Source: Gymnogyps californianus (Eukaryota; Chordata; Aves; Accipitriformes; Cathartidae). Taken from it: a DNA stretch of 64,000 nt. The notes beneath the pieces are model-generated. The model was given only the letters and a program-made list of their open reading frames with translations. It was not told the origin of the DNA and did not search any database. The position numbers and the translations under genes were made by a program. Positions 26,123 through 35,900 of this stretch are shown here, piece by piece. The stretch is taken from positions 3,398,368-3,462,367 of the forward strand of contig NC_059481.1 in assembly GCF_018139145.2 (NCBI RefSeq). Direction: 5' to 3'. Positions within the stretch are counted from its first letter, which is position 1; each line of letters begins with the position of its first letter.

Positions 26123-27047
26123 TAGAATCACAGAATCGTTTAGGTTGGAAAAGACCTTTAAGATCACCTAGTCCAACCATTAACCTCGCACTGCCTAGCC
26201 CACCACTAAACCATGTCCCTAAGCCCCACATCTACACGTCTTTTAAATACCTCCCGGGATGGTGACTCAACCACTTCCCTGGGCAGCCTGTTCCAGTGCT
26301 TGACAACCCTTTCAGCGAAGAAATTTCTCCTAATATCCAATCTAAACCTCCCCGGCACAACTTGAGGCTGTTTCCTCTTGCCCTGTTGCTTGTTACTTGG
26401 GAGAAGAGACTGACCCCCACCTCACTACAACCTCCTTTCAGGTAGTTGTAGAGAGCAAGAAGGTCTCCCCTCAGCCTCCTGTTCTCCAGGCTAAACAACC
26501 CCAGTTCCCTCAGCCGCTCCTCATACGACTTGTTCTCTAGACCCTTCACCAGCTTCATTGCCCTTCTTTGGACATGCTCCAGCACCTCAATGTCTCTCTT
26601 GTAGTGAGGGGTCCAAAACTGAGCACAGTATTTGAGGTGTGGCCTCACCAGTGCCGAGTACAGGGGGACGATCATGTCCCTAGTCCTGCTGGCCACGCTA
26701 TTTCTGACACAAGCCAGGATGCTCTTGGCCTTCTTGGCCACCTGGGCACACTGCTGGCTCATATTCAGCCAGCTATCGACCAACACCCCCAGGTCCTTTT
26801 CTGCCGGGCAGCTTTCCAGCCACTCTTCCCCAAGCCTGTAGCGTTGCATGGGGTTGTTGTGACCCAAGTGCAGGACCCGGCACTGAGCCTTGTTGAACCT
26901 CATACAATTGTATGAGGCCCATCGATCCAGCCTGTCCAGATCCCTCTGTAGAGCCTTCCTGCCCTCAAGCAGATCAACGCTCCCACCCAACTCGGTGTCA
27001 TCTGCAAACTTACTGAGGGTGCACTCGATCCCCTCGTCCAGATCATT
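26123..27047 (-). mobile_element. CR1 LINE, 5'-truncated, 3' end intact
   Basis: Chicken repeat 1 (CR1) non-LTR retrotransposon, the dominant LINE of birds, inserted on the - strand. The 3' end lies at 26123, where the reverse complement shows the typical terminal repeats of the form ATTCTGTGATTCTAT. The body encodes the C-terminal part of the reverse transcriptase. Homology to CR1 stops near 27047, just upstream of the 'aatgatctggac' segment, so the N-terminal part of the enzyme and the whole first ORF are missing. Such 5' truncation is usual for LINE insertions. The copy is little diverged, so it is fairly young. It lies about 90 bases from the solo LTR. Confidence 0.93.
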
Positions 27048-27059
27048 CCCACAGGCCAA
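26232..27059 (-). pseudogene. CR1 reverse transcriptase C-terminal fragment, frameshifted
   Basis: The frame reads 275 residues on the - strand. The first four residues come from flanking DNA. The catalytic FADD box of the reverse transcriptase lies at residues 18-21 (the family has [FY]xDD), followed by the palm/thumb region with the usual CR1 sequence 'HLGHNNP', 'DLGVLVDS', '[13 protein letters not shown]', '[12 protein letters not shown]' and '[14 protein letters not shown]'. Near residue 235 (about 26350-26356) the CR1 protein continues in another frame: the DNA at about 26260-26350 still encodes the '[16 protein letters not shown]' part, but out of frame. I infer a single-base deletion. 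With the 5' truncation this makes the copy non-functional. Confidence 0.88.
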
Positions 27060-27136
27060 CCCTTCTCCTTCCCTTTAGCCTGGGCTAGCACTTAGCCAAA
27101 GGAAAGGGAGGCAGTGGGGAGTAATTAAATTCCTTC

Positions 27137-27141
27137 CCTCC
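27137..27141. repeat. target site duplication, left copy (CCTCC)
   Basis: Identical to 27716-27720 on the other side of the solo LTR. Confidence 0.85.
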
Positions 27142-27413
27142 TGTCCTGGTTTCAGCTAGGACAGAGTTAATTTTCTTCCTAGTAGCTGGTATAGTGCTGT
27201 GTTTTGGATTTAGTAGGAAAATAATGCTGGTAACACGCTGATGTTTTTAGTTGTTGCTAAGTAGTGTTTATACTAAGTCAAGGATTTTTCAGCTTCTCAT
27301 GCCCAGCCAGCAAGAAGGCTGGAGGGGCACAAGAAGCTGGGAGGGGACACAGCCAGGACAGCTGACCCAAACTGGCCAAAGAGCTATTCCATACCATATG
27401 ATGTCATGCCCAG

Positions 27414-27420
27414 TATATAA
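27414..27420 (+). promoter_or_regulatory. TATA box of the solo LTR
   Basis: TATATAA followed about 25-30 bases later by GC-richer DNA, where the U3/R boundary would lie. This is where LTR transcription would start if the element is active. Confidence 0.6.
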
Positions 27421-27590
27421 ACTGGGGGAGTTGGCTGGGAGGGGCAGATCGCTGCTTGGGAACTAACTGGGCATTGGTCAACGAGTGGTGAGCAACTGCA
27501 TTGTGCACCACTTGCTTTGTATAGTTTAATTCTTTTAGTATTACTATTGTCATATTATTATTATCATTGTTTTTCATTCCTTTCTGTCCT

Positions 27591-27596
27591 ATTAAA
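27591..27596 (+). terminator. polyadenylation signal ATTAAA in the solo LTR
   Basis: ATTAAA about 177 bases after the TATA box, with a T-rich stretch downstream (around 27620-27628). The order TATA then poly-A signal supports the + orientation of the LTR. Confidence 0.5.
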
Positions 27597-27715
27597 CTGT
27601 CTTCATCTCAACTCACGAGGTTTTTTTCCTGATTCCTCCCCCATCCCAGGGGTGGGGGGGAAGTGAGCGAGCGGCTGCGTGGTGCTTAGTTGCTGGCTGG
27701 GGTTAAACCACGACA

Positions 27716-27720
27716 CCTCC
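27716..27720. repeat. target site duplication, right copy (CCTCC)
   Basis: Identical to 27137-27141; five bases, as expected for an ERVL-type integrase. Confidence 0.85.
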
Positions 27721-29653
27721 CCACATAGCTTCCCTTCCTTCAGTTTTGGTTTCCAGCAGGGGAATTTGCTGCAGGGTCCCATAAGCACCAATACTGGAGG
27801 CACAGCTGTGCGGTGGCTTACAACATTAAACACACAAACTATGGGACTATGACAGGTTTCACTGTTTATAGCCCACATAGCCACAGTCTCCATTTAGCAT
27901 GTTTGTATTTCAGTGGTTTTCAGCAATCTAAAGGTAGTATGTTTTCCAAGCATATTAAAAGATAATTCAATTGTCATGACAAAAAGTTAAAGGTACAACT
28001 TGCAACAAAATCCAGGAGCTCTTCAAAACTTCCTCAACTCTACATTGTTGTGGTTCATGAGCTGGTTAATCCTACAGTGACCCGGCATTCCCAACTGCCT
28101 CACCTCATGCAGAAGTTTACGCATGTATCTCGCAGTTCGCGTTACAAAGATCTATGTAACATCCAGCATGAGGGATAATGTTTTGTAATTGTTCAGCGTT
28201 GAACATTGACTGCAATAACTGCTAACCTCTTTCTGCAGTAGTGTGCCACAGAAGAAGTGGCTTTCATGTTGAAACGTGATTGGAGTACACTAATGTTTAA
28301 TGCATCATTTTAACGGTACTCTCAAAAAGCCTAGTATCTTGGTATGTTATTATCTCAGACTCTGCAGTTGTTGTTTCTTATTTAAATGTCCTATCTCACT
28401 TGAGATTTAATGTAATTAGAACCAGCCTGTGGAAAAATCTTTTTCTATTATGTCTTAGCTATTGTTCCAGTCAAGATGGTAAAGCAAATCAAACAGGATA
28501 TAACGAAAATGATAAAACCATTTGCAAGAGGCAGTTTTCCTGAGGGAAGTAAAAGGCAGCACCACTTCTCATTTTGCTTTGTATTTCTAAACATGGTATG
28601 TGCCTGGAATAACTCCACTGAGACTTGTCCGATACACCTGAGAGCAGAGTCAGGTACATCTGACAGCAATCTGACTTGACTGATACAAGAGGGAACCAAA
28701 AGTACCATAGCAATAATCCTCTTCCGCTATTAATGTTGCTTTATCACTCTGTTCAGCCAACACTAGGTCTACTTGCTAACTAAGGTATGTGTGAAGGAGT
28801 TGGGTCTACGTTAATAAGCGTCTCCTTAGATTTATTTTTTTTCCCCTCTAGCTATAGCATCTTGAATGGGGAGGTGTGTCCAGAGTGTAGTATCTGAAAA
28901 GATACTGCAAAGGTCGTCCTACCCAAAGCTATAGTGTAACGTGTTTCTCGGACAAGAAGTGATGTTCCTGGTACCAAAGCATAGGTAAAAGAATGTCAAA
29001 GGCAGAGTCAGTTATCTTGGTGTGGCTTGGAGGCAGGATCACAGCAAGGCAGGAGGTCTAAGCTGGTCCCTCACTGCTGTCTCTGCTTGTGCGATTGCTG
29101 AGGAGTTCAGATGTTATTACTCTACATCTTTTAGCTTTTATATGAGGTTTATATTTTTGTCAAAGCTGTTTTGCAGTATCTTTTCTCTTTTGTGCACTTG
29201 TAAACAGGCTTTTGTATTGTCAGCATGTATTACAGTAATCTATATTAATTCACAGTAGTATTGATAAACTTTAAGTCAGAGAGGCTTAATCAAGAGGCTG
29301 CATGCCATAGAATATAGTTAGAAATGCAGTGCTTTCAAGGGGTGATGGCAGGATTTTCAGTCTTGCTATTTTAGCTCACAACAGCTGTGTATCGATGGAT
29401 CAAGTTTCCGAGTTGCACAATGCCTCGCCATTGCAAAGCAGCCATATTTATCTGGTGCTGTGACGTTTGGTTCATCTTTGACAATGGAGTTTTGAAAATG
29501 CAGAGAAGTACAGCCAACTAAATCTGCCTTCATACAAATGTCAGAAGCAACAGATTGATCTTGCTTTTCAAAGCTAATGACAGAGAAATGTCGTCGATCA
29601 AAAAATCATCAGTTTAGAACCTGCAAACTATTTTAAAACTTCAGATGTAATTT

Positions 29654-29668
29654 AAAAAAAAAAAAAAA
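29654..29668. repeat. poly-A run of 15 bases
   Basis: Fifteen uninterrupted A in intronic DNA; no element body recognised in front of it. Confidence 0.75.
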
Positions 29669-31450
29669 CCTGAAAAAATTCTCTTGTTTGTAAGTTTCTG
29701 GTTTTGGTGCTGTCTCATTTATAGAGCATTTGTGCACAAGTTTGTCTTTTCTGTTGCCTTGAACTCCTTGGAACTGAGGAAACAGTAATTTCTTCCTCTC
29801 CCCTTCCCCCATTCCTTTTTTGTAAAGAAATGATTAAATGCTTAGAGTACAAATGCTGCACATGAATATTTATAAGAACTTTTGTAACATTTAGCAAGGC
29901 AATGCTTCATGGCTGTCTCTTTCTGAATGCACATAATACAGTACCCATAATTTCTCTGAAGCTGCACTTGCTCTTTATTAATTTGATCGCAGATTGGTAG
30001 GAACTGTAGGCTCCTCGGGGCTGTAGGGCTGCAGTTGTCGGTGATGACAAAACACAAGATCCTGGCTGTGTTCCCTACTTTTCTGTTAAAACGCTTGTGG
30101 TTAACATTTAATAAGAATACATTTTTCATGCATCATTTACATTTAAGTTGCAGAAAATTGCTAGGTAGAAATCTGTTATCTGCATTGGATAAATACCTGA
30201 TTCCCTGCATTTATACTTTGGTCCTGGAAGAAACAGAGTTAAATGTCTTTTGCTTGAAATGCTAACACTGTAGAACAATTGGATGGCCCTGGAGCACACT
30301 CTGCAAACCACCAGGAGGATCCTCCTGTTAATGCAAAAAATGTTTTAGTCTCCACTTCTTCCTCTGCGTATTGTCCCTGGGTTATAGTGCATCCAGTGAA
30401 TACCTAATAGTGTATATAATTCCTCAAAGTGTAATGCACCCATTTCTGAAAAGCAAATGGAAAGTAGTAGCTGTTAATAGCAGTATTTATCCCCTTGACG
30501 TCCTTAAAGAATTTTGATCAGATCAAGCACATGAGCAGTCTAAGGAGAGGAGAAAGAAGAAAGACTTTAGAAATAGGCAAAAGGGAGAGGGGGATAGAGT
30601 TTGTTGATTTATCAAAGCTGAAGATAATTTTAGAACTGGGTTTGGAAGTTCCTTGCTCATAACATCATGTATTATAACCTCTCCCCTCCTCCTCTTTAAA
30701 ATAAAGAAATTGCCATAAATTGCATGTGCTCATGTCCACGAAGTTACTATATTAATTGAAGATTTACAGTGCTTATTTAAAAGCTGGATTGTATTTTCTG
30801 TATTGGAAGTTATTTATTGGAACTTTGTAAACAATGTGTAGGTCTGTATCAATGCATGCGTGTATTTCGGTAAATGCTACACAAAAAAGAACCTCCTTCA
30901 GCCACCCGTACCAGCCAAAGTGCTACAGCAAACAGCCATTGCTGCTTACATTCACTACAGGCTAAAATTTTGCTTTGAACATTTCAAATGGTGTGGTGGT
31001 GAAACGTTACCGATGTTAGTGTTGGTACAGCAGACCCACTGCAAAGGCAGCAGCGGGAACCGTTCCTAAAACCATTGCTGTGGGCAAAGCCGTTTAATCT
31101 CACGTGGCGTCAGCTACAATAGGTATCCGGAAGTGTCTAGCTGGGTTTTAGTATATCATTGCTAGCTATATTCCGATAGACTGGTTTCTGTAGAGATATG
31201 TTTTAAACATTCAGTAAGTTTACATCTTTCACTGGGATAAGCTGGCTGTCTAAATTAATTTTTCCTGGGATTCATTACTAGTATAGTTTTTCTTTTTTTT
31301 TTTATCATATCTTCTCAGTTTTAAGTCCTCTTTTTTCTGGTCACACTTATTTTAGCTTTTTGCCTGTGATGTGTATGTCTCCTGTAGATCTCAATCTGAA
31401 GATCTCAGAAATACACCAACATATTTCGTACTGGTGAATTTCTTCCTTTT

Positions 31451-31465
31451 TGTGTGTGTGTGTGT
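31451..31465. repeat. (GT)n microsatellite
   Basis: About seven TG units in intronic DNA; likely length-polymorphic. Confidence 0.8.
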
Positions 31466-32921
31466 TTATAAATATGTATAATGTATATTCTCTGCTACTA
31501 CAATATACAAACTATACAGGTGTATTTTTAAAGAAGGCACTATTTATGTGACTTGGACCCCTAAACTACTACTATACTTAACTTTCGGATAGTGATTTCA
31601 ATCTCTTTCCCAAATGTTTTGGGCACAGCAATTTTTAGAATCACTTTCATGATTAGAAAAGGAGAACTGAAAGAGACAATAGCAACAAGCAGTTTACATT
31701 TCAATTAAAGCCGTATACTTGCAGTATTACATTTATCCCCATATATTATAATAATATTGAAGGAAAATAATACTCTCAGTTGTGCTTTAGTTGTGCAAAA
31801 CTTTTAAGCCAGCCACCTGGTGCATAACCTTTGAACATGTAAGATTCACAACTTGGTTACCACTGTAAGAAAAGTATGTACTCACCTCAGATGTGTTTGA
31901 GTATGTTTAGCAGTAGTAGTAATGCTGCATCTTGGTATAACAATCCAATGTTTGCATCTACAAGAAAACAAAAGGTATTGTCCGCATTGTTGTGGGTTAA
32001 CTTATCAAATCCATCCAAACCACTTCAAAAAAACTACAATCCTTGGACAATAACTACAAGAGTTTTTGAATCACATTCTTCATAGGGAAGATGGAAATTG
32101 GACTTTAAAAAAACTAGTTTGACAGCTCTTCCTAATTTCTTTCTTTAAGCTTTATTTTTAGAGAGTAAAAATAAGTGTGCCCCAGGAAATGAATAGGCAT
32201 ACCAAGCAGTAAGATTCCAGGGACCTTTTGAGACTTTCATTTGTCTGTGGATGCTGGCGTATTAAAGGTTCACAGAGATTTGAGGCAGAATTTATTTTAT
32301 TACTTTTACATAGCCTCAAACTAGTTCTTCCATCACACCCTATAAAATAAAAACCCTCACTCAAGTAGTGAACTTGCTGCTAGAGCTTCATATCTTACTT
32401 AAAACTAGTTACTACAGAACACTCCATTGCTAAAAGGGAAGGCACTGGGCAGTAAGAGGAATCTGCTTTTCTCCTTCTTTAGCTCAAAATGCGGACATTA
32501 AAGATGACGTCGCCTAATTTCAGCAAGCAGCCATCTCATTATCTCTGTGAAGTCTCTCTTCTGCTCTTTTCCTTTCCAGTTCTTATTTCTCCAGGTTTTA
32601 GCATGTAATTAAAAGAGTACAGCGGCTGAAGAGTGAAAACTGAATTTTTCCAAATGCTGTTACTTGTAAAATGTAATACAGCGCCCACACATCCCAAGGC
32701 AGTGATTGAAGATCTCGTCTAATTTGTCTTACTTGAGATTTAAGCGAAATCATCTGCTGAGTGTTTCAGACTATCTGTGTGCATTACAATTCATCCAGGC
32801 TTCTCTGAAAAGAAAAATGTGAAAATAAGACGTGGTTAATGTACCAGTCCTTTATGTCTAGAGAACAAATTTAACATAGAACTTTAGAGATACAGGCCTC
32901 CAGTCTATCTTCTGACTACAC

Positions 32922-32937
32922 AATGCTAATTAGCATT
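32922..32937. promoter_or_regulatory. 16-bp perfect palindrome with TAATTA core
   Basis: AATGCTAATTAGCATT equals its own reverse complement. The core TAATTA is the classic paired homeodomain site, and each arm read inward (ATGCTAAT) resembles a POU octamer. It sits in a non-repetitive stretch. Whether it is bound is not known; a 16-bp perfect palindrome can still arise by chance in a large genome. Confidence 0.3.
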
Positions 32938-35900
32938 ATGAAACCGTCCTTTTGTTAATCATGTTGAATTATATCAGACTTGGAAGAATTCTCTGCTGGA
33001 ACAGAAGTACAGTATGTTGCTACTGAATTGCATTTGGCAAAATGCAGCAGGGTTGGCAGCAGAATAGCAGTCAACTGGAGCAAAGCAGAAGCACCACTAA
33101 AATGGTGCGAGTGTAACTGGCTGTGCACCTGCTTCCTGACACCAGCCGAGAGAAACTCGGAGAGTTAAAGCAGAGCAGGTCGGCTCTATCGCAGTGGTGT
33201 CTGCTGAACACTGCCGTATTTTGTAAGGCAATATCTTGCTTTGGCAGAACTAGAGGTGAACGTAAATGAGAGGTTATATGAAGCTGCTCTTTATAACTGC
33301 TGTATTCTGAGAAACGCTGTTAGCTTTTTTTGTGTCTTTCCACTTTTCTCTTTAGTCTTCCTGTCCCTGCAATACCATATGAAAGTAAGGGAATTATTTT
33401 GCTCTCTACAGAAAAAAAGGAGAAAAAATACTTTTATGTAGCAAAAATTTTTGTATTAATATGTATTTTGAGGACTTGCACAGTGCAGGGCAAATCTGCT
33501 TCAGTTTCTCAGCGTACTTGTATGAAGCAACACAGGGGCCAAGTCCTGCAACTGCATACAGACGTGATAAGCAGCCGATAAATATCCTATTATTGAATTT
33601 CATAATTTAATTTTTTTACATACTGCATTCTGGCATCCAAACATAGTTCTGCTGCCTTTATTGCGTTTGACATATTGCAATTTCTATCAAAATTAAGGCT
33701 GTTAATCACTGTTAACATACTTTGTTGCAACAAAAGGCTTTTTAAAACAGCTGACTTAAAAAAGCTAACGCTTTTCTGAGTGATTGTTAAATGAGAAATT
33801 ATTTGAGTAGGGGGTACTTAAAACAGCCATAGAAGGTGAAGTTAGTAGTGATTAATTTTCTGATTATGCCAAAAAATATTTCTGCAAATCTCTGTGGAAA
33901 TAAAAAAAATTAAACCTTGAATCTTTATGCAAATTACTCAGACTTTTTTTCCTGTTGAATAACTGCCTGATACTATTGCAAACCAAAAGGTTTGCTTTTT
34001 AAAATAGCTTTAAAATAAAACACAAATTCATTGTATTTGCAGAACCACGTGTCCTCTCTTCCTCATGCCTCTGTATGTCTTCTTTCCAGATGCTGAATTT
34101 TAGTGAGCTATGAATAGACATCTTCATTAACAAGTATACAAAAGGCTAAATTAACTTTTAAATATAGTATGTTTTAATGTCATATTTTGCGATGTTGTTA
34201 TTAAGAAACTACAATGATGAAAATGTAGTATATATTATGTGGACTAGGCCTGGCTATAGGTGATAGGTCTGAAACGTTGTACGTAGGAGGCTGTTACCGA
34301 GTTGGCATGGGATGCTATATATTAATCTTTGTCCTAAAATTAGTCAAGGCTTTTTTGTGAGTAGTCTGAAAGAAAATGTAAATAGGGAGAGCACGAAATT
34401 TGAAAGCAGAGATTCTCACTGATTACATGGAAAAAAGGCTTGAGCAAATAATTTATATTTATTATGTGCAATTGTAAACTGGGAATAAAGAGTTTAGGCC
34501 AGGCTTGCCTGACTCCACTGAGAGAAGTGAAGATCCTCAAAAACTTGTGGAAGTCATGACCACCCCGTTATCGTGAGTTCCGGATAACAGTCTGGACTTA
34601 AAAGGACAGTGCCTGGACTCCACATGTGGAGGAATCTATTTCAAGAGTAGGAAGGGTTTGTTTCCATTGTGTTTGTCACCGGTATGAAGCTCCGGGAATG
34701 CTGTGTTGTCTTTTGGAGAGCAACAGTCCAAGGGTGCTAATAACAATTCACAAAATTCACTAGTGATTAAAGGTTTGAGCAGCTTGTTTTACAGAGAAGA
34801 CTTGAGAGCTCAATTTGCTCATTTTTTTAATTAAAAAAAGGCAAAGTAGAACCAATAGTACTTCTTAAGTATGGGGGCAAAAGAAATGAGTAACACTGTG
34901 TCGCATAGCTGTTGCAATTACCATCGCAATTCACCATTTGACTAACAGTTGGGATCCCATATACTGTTTATATAACGATAACATATGCCACCATGTGTTA
35001 TTAAGCCCAGTTTGAGTCCATAACCTTGAAATCTGCTGTACAGATTTTTTTTTCTGTATAAATTGCAAGATTAAGTACTACAGAGAGCGTGTAGTCTCTT
35101 CTATGGACCATACTTGGGAGACCTGGCATACTTATCACCTTCTTGTGCATAGTGTTGATGAAGTAGTATTGGGGAAGCATGATTTAGATTCCTGAGCAAT
35201 TTTCCTCATTTGATGGAGTATTGATATTGTCTCCTGACCTGTCTGTAGAGACTGAGCCCAGGACATCAACAGGGAGCAGTGGGAAGAGGATTGCAACTGC
35301 CTTGCAACTTGATGCCGCTTACGTGGACGGGGGAGTAGGTCTTGGTCTCTCAGTTTCTCTTAGACTGGTTCTTAGTATTGTTACCAATTTAGTTCAAAAT
35401 GGCATAGTGTTGCATATGGCAGGAATAAAACCTCCCTCAAGACCCTCCAAGAGGGCAGGTAATAGTAGCCTTTCATATTTTACTCGGGTTGGCAGTGACA
35501 GAATGTAAATTGCCCTGGGCTTGGTGTGGTTTCTGTGAAATCCATTCCTGCACAGTGGTGGACTCATAGCAGTCCTGTGTGCTAATAAAGTATACTGTCA
35601 TAAAAACCTTGTTTGAAAGGTAAAGAATTCAGATGAGTGTGATTCTGCTTTTACCTTCAGATCCCTGTAGATTAGTATTGAGTCATCTTAGCGGGACAAG
35701 ACTAGAAAATTCACATTGTGGTTTTTTTGGATAGAAAAAGCTTTGCATTTTTAGGATTCTGTCAAGCACAAGTAGCAAAATTTATGTTTGGCAATCAACT
35801 CCTGTAGGAAAACATTTATATCTGTAAAGAAGAACTAAAGAAAAAGAATGTGAGTGCCATTTCTGCAAACAAATGTTCGTGTTGATTTTCTTTCTCTTTC

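Larger units (their letters stand above)
27142..27715 (+). mobile_element. solo LTR of an avian endogenous retrovirus
   Basis: A 574-bp element begins with TGTCCTGGTTT and ends with AAACCACGACA, giving imperfect terminal inverted repeats with TG...CA ends. It is flanked on both sides by the same 5 bases, CCTCC (27137-27141 and 27716-27720), a perfect target site duplication. It contains a TATA box (27414-27420) and a polyadenylation signal ATTAAA (27591-27596) in that order, which sets the + orientation. No primer-binding site, internal genes or second LTR are present, so it is a solo LTR left by recombination between two LTRs. The 5-bp duplication and LTR type suggest an ERVL-like (class III) family; the exact family is not certain. 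Confidence 0.92.

Noticed and set aside
26568..27078. + strand frames across the CR1 (115, 69 and 62 codons)
   Set aside because: They are antisense to the CR1 reverse transcriptase and not genes.
27251..27466. 71-codon frame within the solo LTR
   Set aside because: It lies in the LTR promoter region and has no protein resemblance; LTRs of this type do not encode proteins.
35221..35508. 95-codon + strand frame
   Set aside because: No family resemblance and no splice context I could support.
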